DNA from: JAVBME01 sp031552765
Lineage (GTDB): Bacteria > Bacillota > Negativicutes > Acidaminococcales > JAISLQ01
Length of the DNA stretch: 21,241 nt
Direction: 5' to 3'
NCBI GenBank assembly: GCA_031552765.1
Contig: JAVBME010000048.1
Span: forward strand, 1-21,241
The notes beneath the pieces are model-generated. The model worked only from the letters and a program-made list of their open reading frames with translations, was not told the origin of the DNA and did not search any database. The translations under genes were made by a program, and so were the position numbers. Positions 15,061 through 21,241 of this stretch are shown here, piece by piece; within the stretch, counting starts at the first letter, position 1; each line of letters opens with the position of its first letter.

Positions 15061-15987
15061 TTATTTCACTCTTTTTATCATATTGCGCAAAATGCGCACC
15101 TGCGGGCCGTAAAATTTTTCTCGTACCATTGTCTCAGCGGCAAACAGCAAGCCAAAAACAAAACTCTCCGCCCCGGCCAGACCGCTGATTGAATCCTGCC
15201 CCACAGGGAAAGACTTGCGGTAATTTTCCTGTGTATAAAGTTTTACATCATTCATCTTTTCGCCAAATAGCGGAACCAGGTTTTCTTTTTCTATAAGAGC
15301 GGCCGTTTTTTGCCTGTCCGGCAAGGCTTCCGCCAGCGCCTGGCTGCCCGCATCGGTAAATATTTTATGCCGCAGTTTCTTAGCGCCGGCTATCTGCTCA
15401 TAATTGAATTCCCCCCGGCGCAGTTCTTCAAACACGTCAAAACAGGTACGCTCAGAACTGGTTTGTCCCAGACATATATTCAGTTCCGGCCAATAAAGCA
15501 GCCAGCTGCCTGCCTGCTCGTCCCACACTTCCAGCCACATGAAGGCTGTTTTCTTTTCCTGCACTGAATATATTGTCATCCCGCGCCATGATATTTTCTC
15601 TTCTAAAAGAGTTATCGCTACTAGTGATGACGGCCAAAATTCCTCGATATTGTTTGTAAGCAAACGCAAATTCAAAATGTCATACTGGCCAATCGGCAAA
15701 ATTTTGCCGGAAAAATCACAGCACCACAAAAGAGAAGCCGCCAAAGCCTGGACATCTTCCTTATATAGGCAGTACCGGCGCTGCCCGCCATCGGCAAAAG
15801 TAAATACATACAGGCCCTCTTTTTCCAGCGGAAAGACTGTACCGCCGATATCATAAAGTCCTGCGTCCTGCACAAAATACCTGGGCGGCATTGGCTGCAC
15901 CGGCGTAGCGCCAGTATCACCCAGCGGCGCCAGTTGCTCCGGCTGTTCGTTTTTATAGTGATAGACTGCGAAAACTACTTCATTCAT
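15061..15987 (-). CDS. Unknown 308-aa protein inside the nonulosonic acid operon
   Basis: I do not recognise this protein. It has no signal peptide and no membrane segment. The N-terminal half (1-110) is rich in aromatic and beta-type residues. Residues 151-166 (WLEVWDEQAGSWLLYW) faintly recall the 'HaWxEVW...gxW' strand of transglutaminase-like proteins, but the catalytic His is not there and no catalytic Cys can be assigned. Residues 183-245 are charged and helical. The C-terminal part has the conserved-looking stretch GQDSISGLAGAESFVFGLLF (263-282), followed by a basic tail. The start is ATG 15987, with GGAG 9 bases upstream. It lies 18 bases after the cytidylyltransferase and 40 bases before pseH, where other Pse operons often carry pseG. 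It shows none of the PseG GT-B motifs. It is likely to serve this pathway or flagellin modification, role unknown. Confidence 0.75.
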   Translation of the reverse strand: MNEVVFAVYHYKNEQPEQLAPLGDTGATPVQPMPPRYFVQDAGLYDIGGTVFPLEKEGLYVFTFADGGQRRYCLYKEDVQALAASLLWCCDFSGKILPIGQYDILNLRLLTNNIEEFWPSSLVAITLLEEKISWRGMTIYSVQEKKTAFMWLEVWDEQAGSWLLYWPELNICLGQTSSERTCFDVFEELRRGEFNYEQIAGAKKLRHKIFTDAGSQALAEALPDRQKTAALIEKENLVPLFGEKMNDVKLYTQENYRKSFPVGQDSISGLAGAESFVFGLLFAAETMVREKFYGPQVRILRNMIKRVK

Positions 15988-16005
15988 GCCTCTATGCTCC
16001 TAGCC

Positions 16006-16737
16006 TTATTGACCGTATTTTTTCTGTTCGACGTGCGCGTTTATATCATACCATTCAGGATGACGCTCAAATAATTTCAGCACATCCTGCCAGGTAAATT
16101 CCCGGTTTATAGGATAAAGTTCACTCAATATATTATTTATCAAAGTAAAATCTTCCGGCGTATCAACTGTCCAGCGGTGCGGCGGCAGGACAAGCGGATT
16201 TTTTATTTCATGCAGCCGGTACCTGTCTTTGTGCGAACGATAAATAAACGGGGTGACATGTTCACGCTCCGGCTGCTCTTGAGCCTCATGAAAGGCCTCG
16301 GACAGAGCCCGGAAGGAAAAGGCCTCGGTATCCAGCCCGCGCGGGTAACCTACCGCTGCTACGTAATCGTATGAGGAAAAGTTTTTTTGCAAAAACTCTA
16401 TTACCGTGCCGCTTAGACCAGGATCGATAAGCGGGCAATCGGAAGTGATACGCACTACTATGTCCGCGCCGTGTTCCGACGCCGCATGGTAGTAGCGCGC
16501 CAGCACGTCTAGTTCCGAGCCGCGGTACACTGGCGCCTGCTCTTTTTGGCACAAGTCCACTATCGCCCGGTCTTCTTCGTTGACCGTTGTCGCCACCACT
16601 ATGCCATCCGCCACTTTTATCCTTTTCAGGCGCTCCAGTTGATAAGACAGAAGCGGACGGCCCAGCACTTCTTTCAATACCTTGCCCGGCAAACGGGTAG
16701 AAGTCATGCGGGCCTGCACTATTACCAGCGTTTTCAT
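16006..16737 (-). CDS. SpsF/PseF-type CMP-sugar cytidylyltransferase
   Basis: A 243-aa nucleotidyltransferase of the acylneuraminate cytidylyltransferase family, expected to activate the nonulosonic acid with CTP to CMP-sugar. The N-terminal signature is VQARMTSTRLPGKVL (7-21), followed by VVATTVNEEDRAIV (about 47-60), VYRGSELDVLARYY (70-83) and the metal-binding VRITSDCPLIDP (95-106). This pattern is that of SpsF (Bacillus spore-coat polysaccharide gene), rather than the 'IPARGGSKRIP' pattern of classical PseF/NeuA. RWTVDTPEDF (188-197) is also family-typical. It overlaps the pseC stop by four bases (ATGA). The place in the operon makes it the PseF equivalent. Confidence 0.88.
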   Translation of the reverse strand: MKTLVIVQARMTSTRLPGKVLKEVLGRPLLSYQLERLKRIKVADGIVVATTVNEEDRAIVDLCQKEQAPVYRGSELDVLARYYHAASEHGADIVVRITSDCPLIDPGLSGTVIEFLQKNFSSYDYVAAVGYPRGLDTEAFSFRALSEAFHEAQEQPEREHVTPFIYRSHKDRYRLHEIKNPLVLPPHRWTVDTPEDFTLINNILSELYPINREFTWQDVLKLFERHPEWYDINAHVEQKKYGQ

Positions 16738-17891
16738 CGCAAAATCTCCGCCAGAGTTTTTACCACATAATCCTGCTCATCGTCAGTCAGGCCATAATAC
16801 ATAGGCAGGCTAAGGCACTTATCATAATACTCCTCCGCCACAGGGAACATGCCGGCTGCAAAACCGAGTTTTTTGTAATATTGCTGGGTGTGTACCGGTA
16901 TATAGTGCACATTTACCATGATGCCGGCAGAGCGCATGCGGTCAAATACCCGCTTTCTAGCCGCGCCGTCTTTAAGCAACACTACATATAAATGCCAGGC
17001 TGACTGCACATTGCCCGCCACATATGGCGTTACCAACGGCAAATCCTGCAATTTTTCATCATATTGCCTAGCCAGTTGGCGGCGGCGGGCCAAAAAGCTA
17101 TCTATACGCCGCATCTGGCTCTCTCCGAGCGCCGCCTGCATATCGGTCATACGGTAATTGAAACCAAGACCTATTTGCTGGTAGTACCAAGCGCCATGCG
17201 TCTCGCCCTCCATAAGGGAGGCGTCCCTGGTAATGCCGTGGCTACGCAACAAAACTATCTTCTCTTGCAATCTATCGTCATTTACTGTTATCATGCCGCC
17301 TTCGCCGGTGGTTATTATTTTTACAGGATGAAAGCTGAACACCGTCATATCGGCATAAGCACAGTCGCCTACTTTGCCGTTTTCGTAAGTTGCCCCAATA
17401 GCGTGCGAAGCGTCTTCGATAAAAGTAAATCCATATTCATCGGCTAATTTGCGTATTTTCGCCAAATCACAAGGCTGCCCGGAGAAATCCACCACCACCA
17501 CAGCTTTAGGCAACTTAGCGTTGTTTTTGCGGCAAGACGCCAGCTTGTCCGCCAGCTTGTCCGCATCCATATTGTAGGTTCTTGCGTCAATATCGACAAA
17601 ATCCACCCCGGCGCAGCAATAAAGAGCGCAGTTGGCCGAAGCGACGAAGGTATTTGGTACTGTCCAAACTACATCTCCCGCCCCTACGCCGGCGGCCAGA
17701 CAGGCAACGTGCAAAGCGGAAGTCGCACTGTTAAAGGCTGCGGCATATCTGGCGCCGCAATAATAGGCGACCGCCTGCTCGAAATTACCTACCTGCGGGC
17801 CTTGGGTCAGCCATTCGGAAGCGAGGACTTCTTCGACCGCCTGCACATCAGTAGCGTCGATATGCTGGCGACCATAGGGTATATTCTTCAT
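16734..17891 (-). CDS. pseC: UDP-4-amino-4,6-dideoxy-AltNAc transaminase PseC
   Basis: PseC is the PLP-dependent aminotransferase that converts the 4-keto product of PseB to UDP-4-amino-4,6-dideoxy-N-acetyl-beta-L-altrosamine. The 385-aa protein is a full-length DegT/DnrJ/EryC1-family member. It has YAAAFNSATSALHVA (49-63) for cofactor phosphate binding, FIEDASHAIGATY (157-169, with D160) and FSFHPVKIITTGEGGM (185-200) with the Schiff-base lysine K191. FNYRMTDMQAALG follows near 239-251. The N-terminus IPYGRQHIDATDVQAV is PseC-like. The ATG overlaps the pseB stop by four bases and its own stop overlaps the next start, so the three genes are translationally coupled. Confidence 0.94.
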   Translation of the reverse strand: MKNIPYGRQHIDATDVQAVEEVLASEWLTQGPQVGNFEQAVAYYCGARYAAAFNSATSALHVACLAAGVGAGDVVWTVPNTFVASANCALYCCAGVDFVDIDARTYNMDADKLADKLASCRKNNAKLPKAVVVVDFSGQPCDLAKIRKLADEYGFTFIEDASHAIGATYENGKVGDCAYADMTVFSFHPVKIITTGEGGMITVNDDRLQEKIVLLRSHGITRDASLMEGETHGAWYYQQIGLGFNYRMTDMQAALGESQMRRIDSFLARRRQLARQYDEKLQDLPLVTPYVAGNVQSAWHLYVVLLKDGAARKRVFDRMRSAGIMVNVHYIPVHTQQYYKKLGFAAGMFPVAEEYYDKCLSLPMYYGLTDDEQDYVVKTLAEILR

Positions 17892-18874
17892 TTCATCATC
17901 TCCCGCAGCTCTTTGACACTGAGAAAATCTTTGTTATTGCCGGAATTATATTCAAAACCTTCTTTTACCTTTTTCCCTTTTTCACCTAGGCCGTTCGTTT
18001 TATAATTTATCGGCCGGGAAAAACTTATAGACGGCGTTATGACAAAATGGTCGTGAAATTCCAGTGTATGGTGGGCGTCATCAGCCGGGCACATTATCTC
18101 ATTGAGTTTTTCACCTGGCCGTATACCCACTATTTTTTGCGGCAGTTTGGGCGCCAGAGCCGTGGCCAAGTCCACTATGCGGCTTGACGGAATTTTGGGC
18201 ACAAACAGCTCCCCGCCCTGCATACGCTCAAACGCCTTCAAAACAAAATCCACGCCCTGCTGCAAGGTTATCCAAAACCTGGTCATCTTAGGATCGGTGA
18301 TCGGCAACTCTTGGGCGCCGTTATCTAGCAGTTTTTTGAAATAAGGCACGACAGAACCGCGCGATCCCCACACATTCCCATAGCGCACTACGGAAAAAGA
18401 GGTATCTTTGCCGCCGACCATGTTGTTGGCCGCCACAAAAAGCTTATCGGACAGCAGTTTAGTCGCGCCATAAAGGTTGGCCGGGCTGGCCGCTTTATCT
18501 GTAGACAAGGCGACTACTTTGTACACTTTATTGTATAATGCCGCCTGGATCACATTTTCCGCCCCATTGACATTAGTGCGTATGCATTCCATCGGGTTAT
18601 ATTCGGCAGCCGGCACCTGTTTTAGGGCGGCGGCGTGTATCACGTAGTCGACATTGGCAAAAGCCTGCTTCAAGCGCTCACCGTCACGCACATCGCCAAG
18701 GAAATACCGCATACATTTCCCGCCAAATTCTTCCTGCATCTCAAATTGCTTCAGTTCGTCGCGGGAAAATATTATCAGGCGGCGCGGTTTATATCTTGCC
18801 AATATAGTACGCGTGCAATGCTTGCCGAAGGACCCCGTACCTCCAGTGATGAGTATGCTTTTGCCATCGAACAT
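17888..18874 (-). CDS. pseB: UDP-GlcNAc 4,6-dehydratase (inverting) PseB
   Basis: PseB catalyses the first step of pseudaminate synthesis: 4,6-dehydration and C5 epimerisation of UDP-GlcNAc. The 328-aa short-chain dehydrogenase-type protein has the NAD(P) loop ILITGGTGSFGKH (7-19), FSRDELKQFEM (36-46), DVRDGERL (61-68) and AAALKQVPAAEYNPMECI (81-98). The catalytic region is STDKAASPANLYGATK (124-139), with D126, K127, Y135 and K139. These features are typical of PseB/FlaA1, which lacks the membrane domain of larger capsule dehydratases. The start ATG 18874 has GGGGAA upstream and follows the maf stop by 23 bases. Confidence 0.95.
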   Translation of the reverse strand: MFDGKSILITGGTGSFGKHCTRTILARYKPRRLIIFSRDELKQFEMQEEFGGKCMRYFLGDVRDGERLKQAFANVDYVIHAAALKQVPAAEYNPMECIRTNVNGAENVIQAALYNKVYKVVALSTDKAASPANLYGATKLLSDKLFVAANNMVGGKDTSFSVVRYGNVWGSRGSVVPYFKKLLDNGAQELPITDPKMTRFWITLQQGVDFVLKAFERMQGGELFVPKIPSSRIVDLATALAPKLPQKIVGIRPGEKLNEIMCPADDAHHTLEFHDHFVITPSISFSRPINYKTNGLGEKGKKVKEGFEYNSGNNKDFLSVKELREMMK

Positions 18875-18897
18875 AACTGTTCCCCTTTCGGTCTGCC

Positions 18898-20715
18898 TTA
18901 TAATTCAAAAATCAGGTTTATTTTTTCTTCCCCTGCCAGATACTCTTCCGCCAGTTCCTGGGAAAAGTCGATATAATCAATAAGGCTGCGTGTGTAGTCA
19001 TCCAGTGTTTCTTTCTTCTTTATACTATCCGCGCCATTGATATTTTTATTTACAGCCAGCTCTTCTTCCTGCACCGCAAAGGGAAACATCACTTTGTTAA
19101 AAGCATTTTGCCGTACTTTATCATAATGTTTTTTTACTTTCCTCAGCCTGTTGCCATCCACGCCTTCCGCCACGATGTTTTGCAGCAAGACTACTTCCCG
19201 GCGAAACTCTGCCGTCTGTTTTTTTATCGACAAAACAGCCTGGCGCAGGCGGTCTTGGTATATTTCTTTATAGTCCCGGTCAAAACTTTCCTGTATGTCT
19301 TTGATATACTTTTTTACATCCATGCCGGCGGCAGGCAGATCTTCCTGCATGACCAAAGACAGCCGTTTGTTTTCAAAGCCTTCGATGGCCAGACCGCCTT
19401 CGGTGGCGTTTATATAATGCGCTTCCTTGCACCAGCGGGCAATATTTTCCATAGTAGTCTTAATACTTATAAAAACCCCGTCTGTGTATACATCTTCGCC
19501 AAAGATATTCCTCGCCGGTATCTTGTCTCGTAAAGCAAGTATCTCGCTATTGTTATCCATCCAGGTACCGTCAGCGTGCATCTTGTTATCGGTAAAACAC
19601 AGATCCTGACCCAGCACTATGATTTTGCGACAGCCGCTGGCTAAAGCTACAAAAACCGCGCAATTGGCGACCGACGGCCCGGAAGACAGAGACGTGCAGT
19701 GAAGGCCTGCTAAAGCATAGGAATATTCATGTAAAGTAGTGCCTCTATACATCATAAACTGGATACAATTGTCTTTATACCAGTCCACAGTCTCATAATA
19801 CAGATTGCCGGCATAAAGGAGCGGACAGTCATTCACATCCAGCCCGTTGAACAGTTTTAGCTGCAAGGAGCCGCCGTCCATACCCATACGAAGATGCGGC
19901 ACTATCCCGTTTCTATGTAGTATCTGCATGGCGCTGCCCACCGCGATGATTAAGGCGCGGTCGCCGATCTCCCGCAAAAGGTGCATGTTGTTTTTCAAAG
20001 ACGGCCCGGCTGACACGATAATGACCGGCAGTTTTTGCATAAGTTCAGTCAAAAGAGAAACGTCCGGCGCAACCACACGCAAATTGCGCCAATGGTTTAC
20101 CAGCCAGCTGTAACGAAAATAGCTGTTGGTTCTTACTGAAAGATCTTTTTGCCCCATGCTTCTTATTGCGAGCTTGTCCATTTGCAGTTTATATATGGGA
20201 AACAGTTGGCAATAGCTTATAGGCCTTACCGCTGCTGTGTATTCATTGTTAAATTCCGCCAAAAAAGAATTATAGTAATGGTCCGCGCTGTCCGGCTCTT
20301 CATCCAGCACAATATTGACCGTGATATTTTCCAGCCCGGAAAACACCTTTTTAATCGGCACATTAGACAAGAGAGCCTTAAATATCGCCCGGCTAGGTTC
20401 GATTATCACCAGCGAGCGCATCGCCTTGAAATATTTTCGTATCTCCGGCAGCAGTTTGATGTTGCCAATGCCTAAAAGCACTACCAATCCGGCATTTTCA
20501 TCACACTCAGCAAACAACTTTTCCGCCTCACGCTCCACCGACATAGTACTGCCCAGCCAAATATCCATCCTGTCCTGCGCCACCCGCAGCATACGTTTAT
20601 TGGCGTCCCACGCCACTGTACGCGGCTCGGACTTGGCATCAAAGTCCGCCATTTTCGTATATAACGTCCTGGCGTTTTTTTCCAAAAAAAGCAGGTTTTC
20701 CTGCCAAACAGTCAT
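18898..20715 (-). CDS. Motility-associated factor (Maf) glycosyltransferase, DUF115/Maf_flag10
   Basis: Maf proteins transfer nonulosonic acids (pseudaminic or legionaminic) to Ser/Thr of flagellin in the cytoplasm. This 605-aa protein has LVVLLGIGNIKLLPEI (77-92) in the N-terminal domain. The DUF115 core at about 195-440 contains VIIVSAGPSLKNN (231-243), LRMGMDGG (275-282), SLSSGPSVANCAVFVALASG (342-361), KIIVLGQDLCFT (364-375) and INATEGGLAIEG (435-446), all family hallmarks. The C-terminal 150 residues are helical and likely to bind flagellin. Its ATG overlaps the stop of the small upstream gene by four bases. Linkage to pseB, pseC and pseI strongly suggests a pseudaminic-type donor. Confidence 0.93.
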   Translation of the reverse strand: MTVWQENLLFLEKNARTLYTKMADFDAKSEPRTVAWDANKRMLRVAQDRMDIWLGSTMSVEREAEKLFAECDENAGLVVLLGIGNIKLLPEIRKYFKAMRSLVIIEPSRAIFKALLSNVPIKKVFSGLENITVNIVLDEEPDSADHYYNSFLAEFNNEYTAAVRPISYCQLFPIYKLQMDKLAIRSMGQKDLSVRTNSYFRYSWLVNHWRNLRVVAPDVSLLTELMQKLPVIIVSAGPSLKNNMHLLREIGDRALIIAVGSAMQILHRNGIVPHLRMGMDGGSLQLKLFNGLDVNDCPLLYAGNLYYETVDWYKDNCIQFMMYRGTTLHEYSYALAGLHCTSLSSGPSVANCAVFVALASGCRKIIVLGQDLCFTDNKMHADGTWMDNNSEILALRDKIPARNIFGEDVYTDGVFISIKTTMENIARWCKEAHYINATEGGLAIEGFENKRLSLVMQEDLPAAGMDVKKYIKDIQESFDRDYKEIYQDRLRQAVLSIKKQTAEFRREVVLLQNIVAEGVDGNRLRKVKKHYDKVRQNAFNKVMFPFAVQEEELAVNKNINGADSIKKKETLDDYTRSLIDYIDFSQELAEEYLAGEEKINLIFEL

Positions 20716-20984
20716 CGCCTTCCTCCTGCTGCATAAGATTCCAGAAAAGGTTTAAATTTAAATTGCAAAAAATCGGCCAGCAAAAGGTAATCTGATTTTT
20801 GCAGAGCCCCCATGGCCCCGCTTATGATATCGTTAAATTCATTTATACGTTCTTGCGGCAAGAGCGCTGCCGTCTGGGATAAAAGCTCTATCCCGGTCAG
20901 CAGTTCCTGCCCGGCTTCGTTGAATTGATAGGCAAAAATTTTCTCCTGGGTATCATCTATCCATTTCGACAACATTTCTTGCAT
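20712..20984 (-). CDS. Small helical protein coupled to maf
   Basis: I do not recognise a named family. The 90-aa protein is predicted to be all-helical, acidic in the first half and ending in a basic tail (SYAAGGRR). It contains WIDDTQEKIFAYQFNEAGQEL, then SGAMGALQKSDYLLLADFLQ near 54-73. I chose ATG 20984 because GGGAGA lies 6 bases upstream and the predicted transcription start is about 30 bases further up; an ATG at 21020 lies at or before the transcription start. Its stop overlaps the maf start (ATGA), so it is made in step with Maf and may bind it or present flagellin to it. That is inference from coupling only. Confidence 0.7.
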   Translation of the reverse strand: MQEMLSKWIDDTQEKIFAYQFNEAGQELLTGIELLSQTAALLPQERINEFNDIISGAMGALQKSDYLLLADFLQFKFKPFLESYAAGGRR

Positions 20985-21022
20985 AAAAAAGTCTCCCGCA
21001 TAAAAAATAATAATATACACTA

Positions 21023-21031
21023 ATTATAGCA
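21023..21031 (-). promoter_or_regulatory. Extended -10 promoter for the glycosylation operon
   Basis: On the minus strand TGC-TATAAT (21031-21023) is a perfect extended -10 element. No good -35 box is found at 16-18 bases, which is normal for extended -10 promoters. Transcription would start near 21016, giving a leader of about 32 bases before the 90-aa gene. It lies just after the flagellin terminator, where a new transcript is expected. Confidence 0.6.
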
Positions 21032-21104
21032 CGAAAAACAGACAAAAACACGTACAAACCTTAAAATTACGCCATTTTGCAATTAAAGACGGGTAAATAT
21101 GACA

Positions 21105-21136
21105 CAAGAAAAGCGGGCCGGATTTTTCCGGCCCGC
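21105..21136 (-). terminator. Flagellin gene terminator
   Basis: On the minus strand a 10-bp perfect stem (GCGGGCCGGA / TCCGGCCCGC) with an AAAA loop is followed by TTTTCTTG. It begins 42 bases after the flagellin stop. Very GC-rich stem and U-tract make it a strong intrinsic terminator, fitting a highly expressed gene. Confidence 0.92.
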
Positions 21137-21178
21137 TCCTTATCATACTGTGTGTCCCTAGAGTAAAGTCTGCGTCTG

Positions 21179-21241
21179 TTATTGCAGCAGGCTCAGGACC
21201 TGGTTCGACCTGGCGTTCGCCTGGGCGACCATGCTCTGCGC
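21179..21241 (-). CDS. Flagellin, C-terminal end (partial)
   Basis: Only the last 20 codons and a TAA stop are inside the window. They read AQSMVAQANARSNQVLSLLQ, the classical D0-domain C-terminus of bacterial flagellin (A..M..QAN...Q.VL.LL). This tail is disordered in the cytoplasm, where FliS binds it, and forms the inner tube of the filament after assembly. The remainder of the gene lies beyond the right edge. The adjacent Maf and Pse genes point to this flagellin as the glycosylation target. Confidence 0.93.
   Translation of the reverse strand, partial: AQSMVAQANARSNQVLSLLQ

Noticed and set aside
1..21241. CRISPR arrays, tRNA or rRNA genes, insertion sequences, phage genes
   Set aside because: No spaced direct repeats, no cloverleaf or rRNA-like stretch and no transposase, integrase or terminal inverted repeats were found on reading.

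Overview
The window is a flagellin glycosylation and filament-cap locus of a motile, probably anaerobic Firmicute. A Negativicutes-type host (Selenomonas or Anaerovibrio relatives) is my best guess, from the FliD, FliS and Maf style and the mixture of ATG, GTG and TTG starts with strong GGAGG-type ribosome sites. That placement is inference only. All supported genes lie on the minus strand, so the biological order runs from high to low coordinates.

Right edge (21241 to 21105): the last 20 codons of a flagellin gene and its intrinsic terminator. An extended -10 promoter (about 21023-21031) then starts a long colinear run. Its members are a 90-aa helical protein, a Maf/DUF115 motility-associated glycosyltransferase (20715-18898), PseB, PseC, an SpsF/PseF-type cytidylyltransferase, a 308-aa unknown protein, a PseH-like acetyltransferase and PseI. 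These enzymes would turn UDP-GlcNAc into a CMP-activated nonulosonic (pseudaminic-type) acid. No PseG hydrolase is visible; the unknown 308-aa gene sits in the PseF-PseH interval where PseG is often found. The run continues with a 562-aa glycosyltransferase-like protein, two tandem CgeB-like glycosyltransferases and an unknown protein of about 126 aa.

Centre (8884 to 4689): flaG, fliD, fliS, a FliT/FlgN-like chaperone candidate and a second FliD-like protein, closed by an intrinsic terminator at 4655-4681. Four-base ATGA overlaps join several pairs (small protein/maf, pseB/pseC, pseC/cytidylyltransferase, 562-aa protein/CgeB-like, fliS/fliT-like). No convincing terminator lies between 20984 and 4689, so a transcript of about 16 kb is possible, perhaps boosted by a weak sigma-28-like promoter before flaG.

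Left part (4588 to 168): fliB (flagellin lysine N-methylase), a NUDIX CoA-pyrophosphatase-like gene, an LCP (LytR-CpsA-Psr) cell-wall polymer ligase with its own promoter, and a short HemL-like protein that has lost the PLP-binding lysine. A terminator hairpin lies between the last two genes, with a promoter-like sequence just upstream of it. The first ~165 bases hold only a hairpin and no supported gene.

Working together, the cluster would make a sugar, attach it to flagellin through Maf and the other transferases, possibly methylate flagellin lysines through FliB, and export and cap the filament through FliS, FliD and FlaG.
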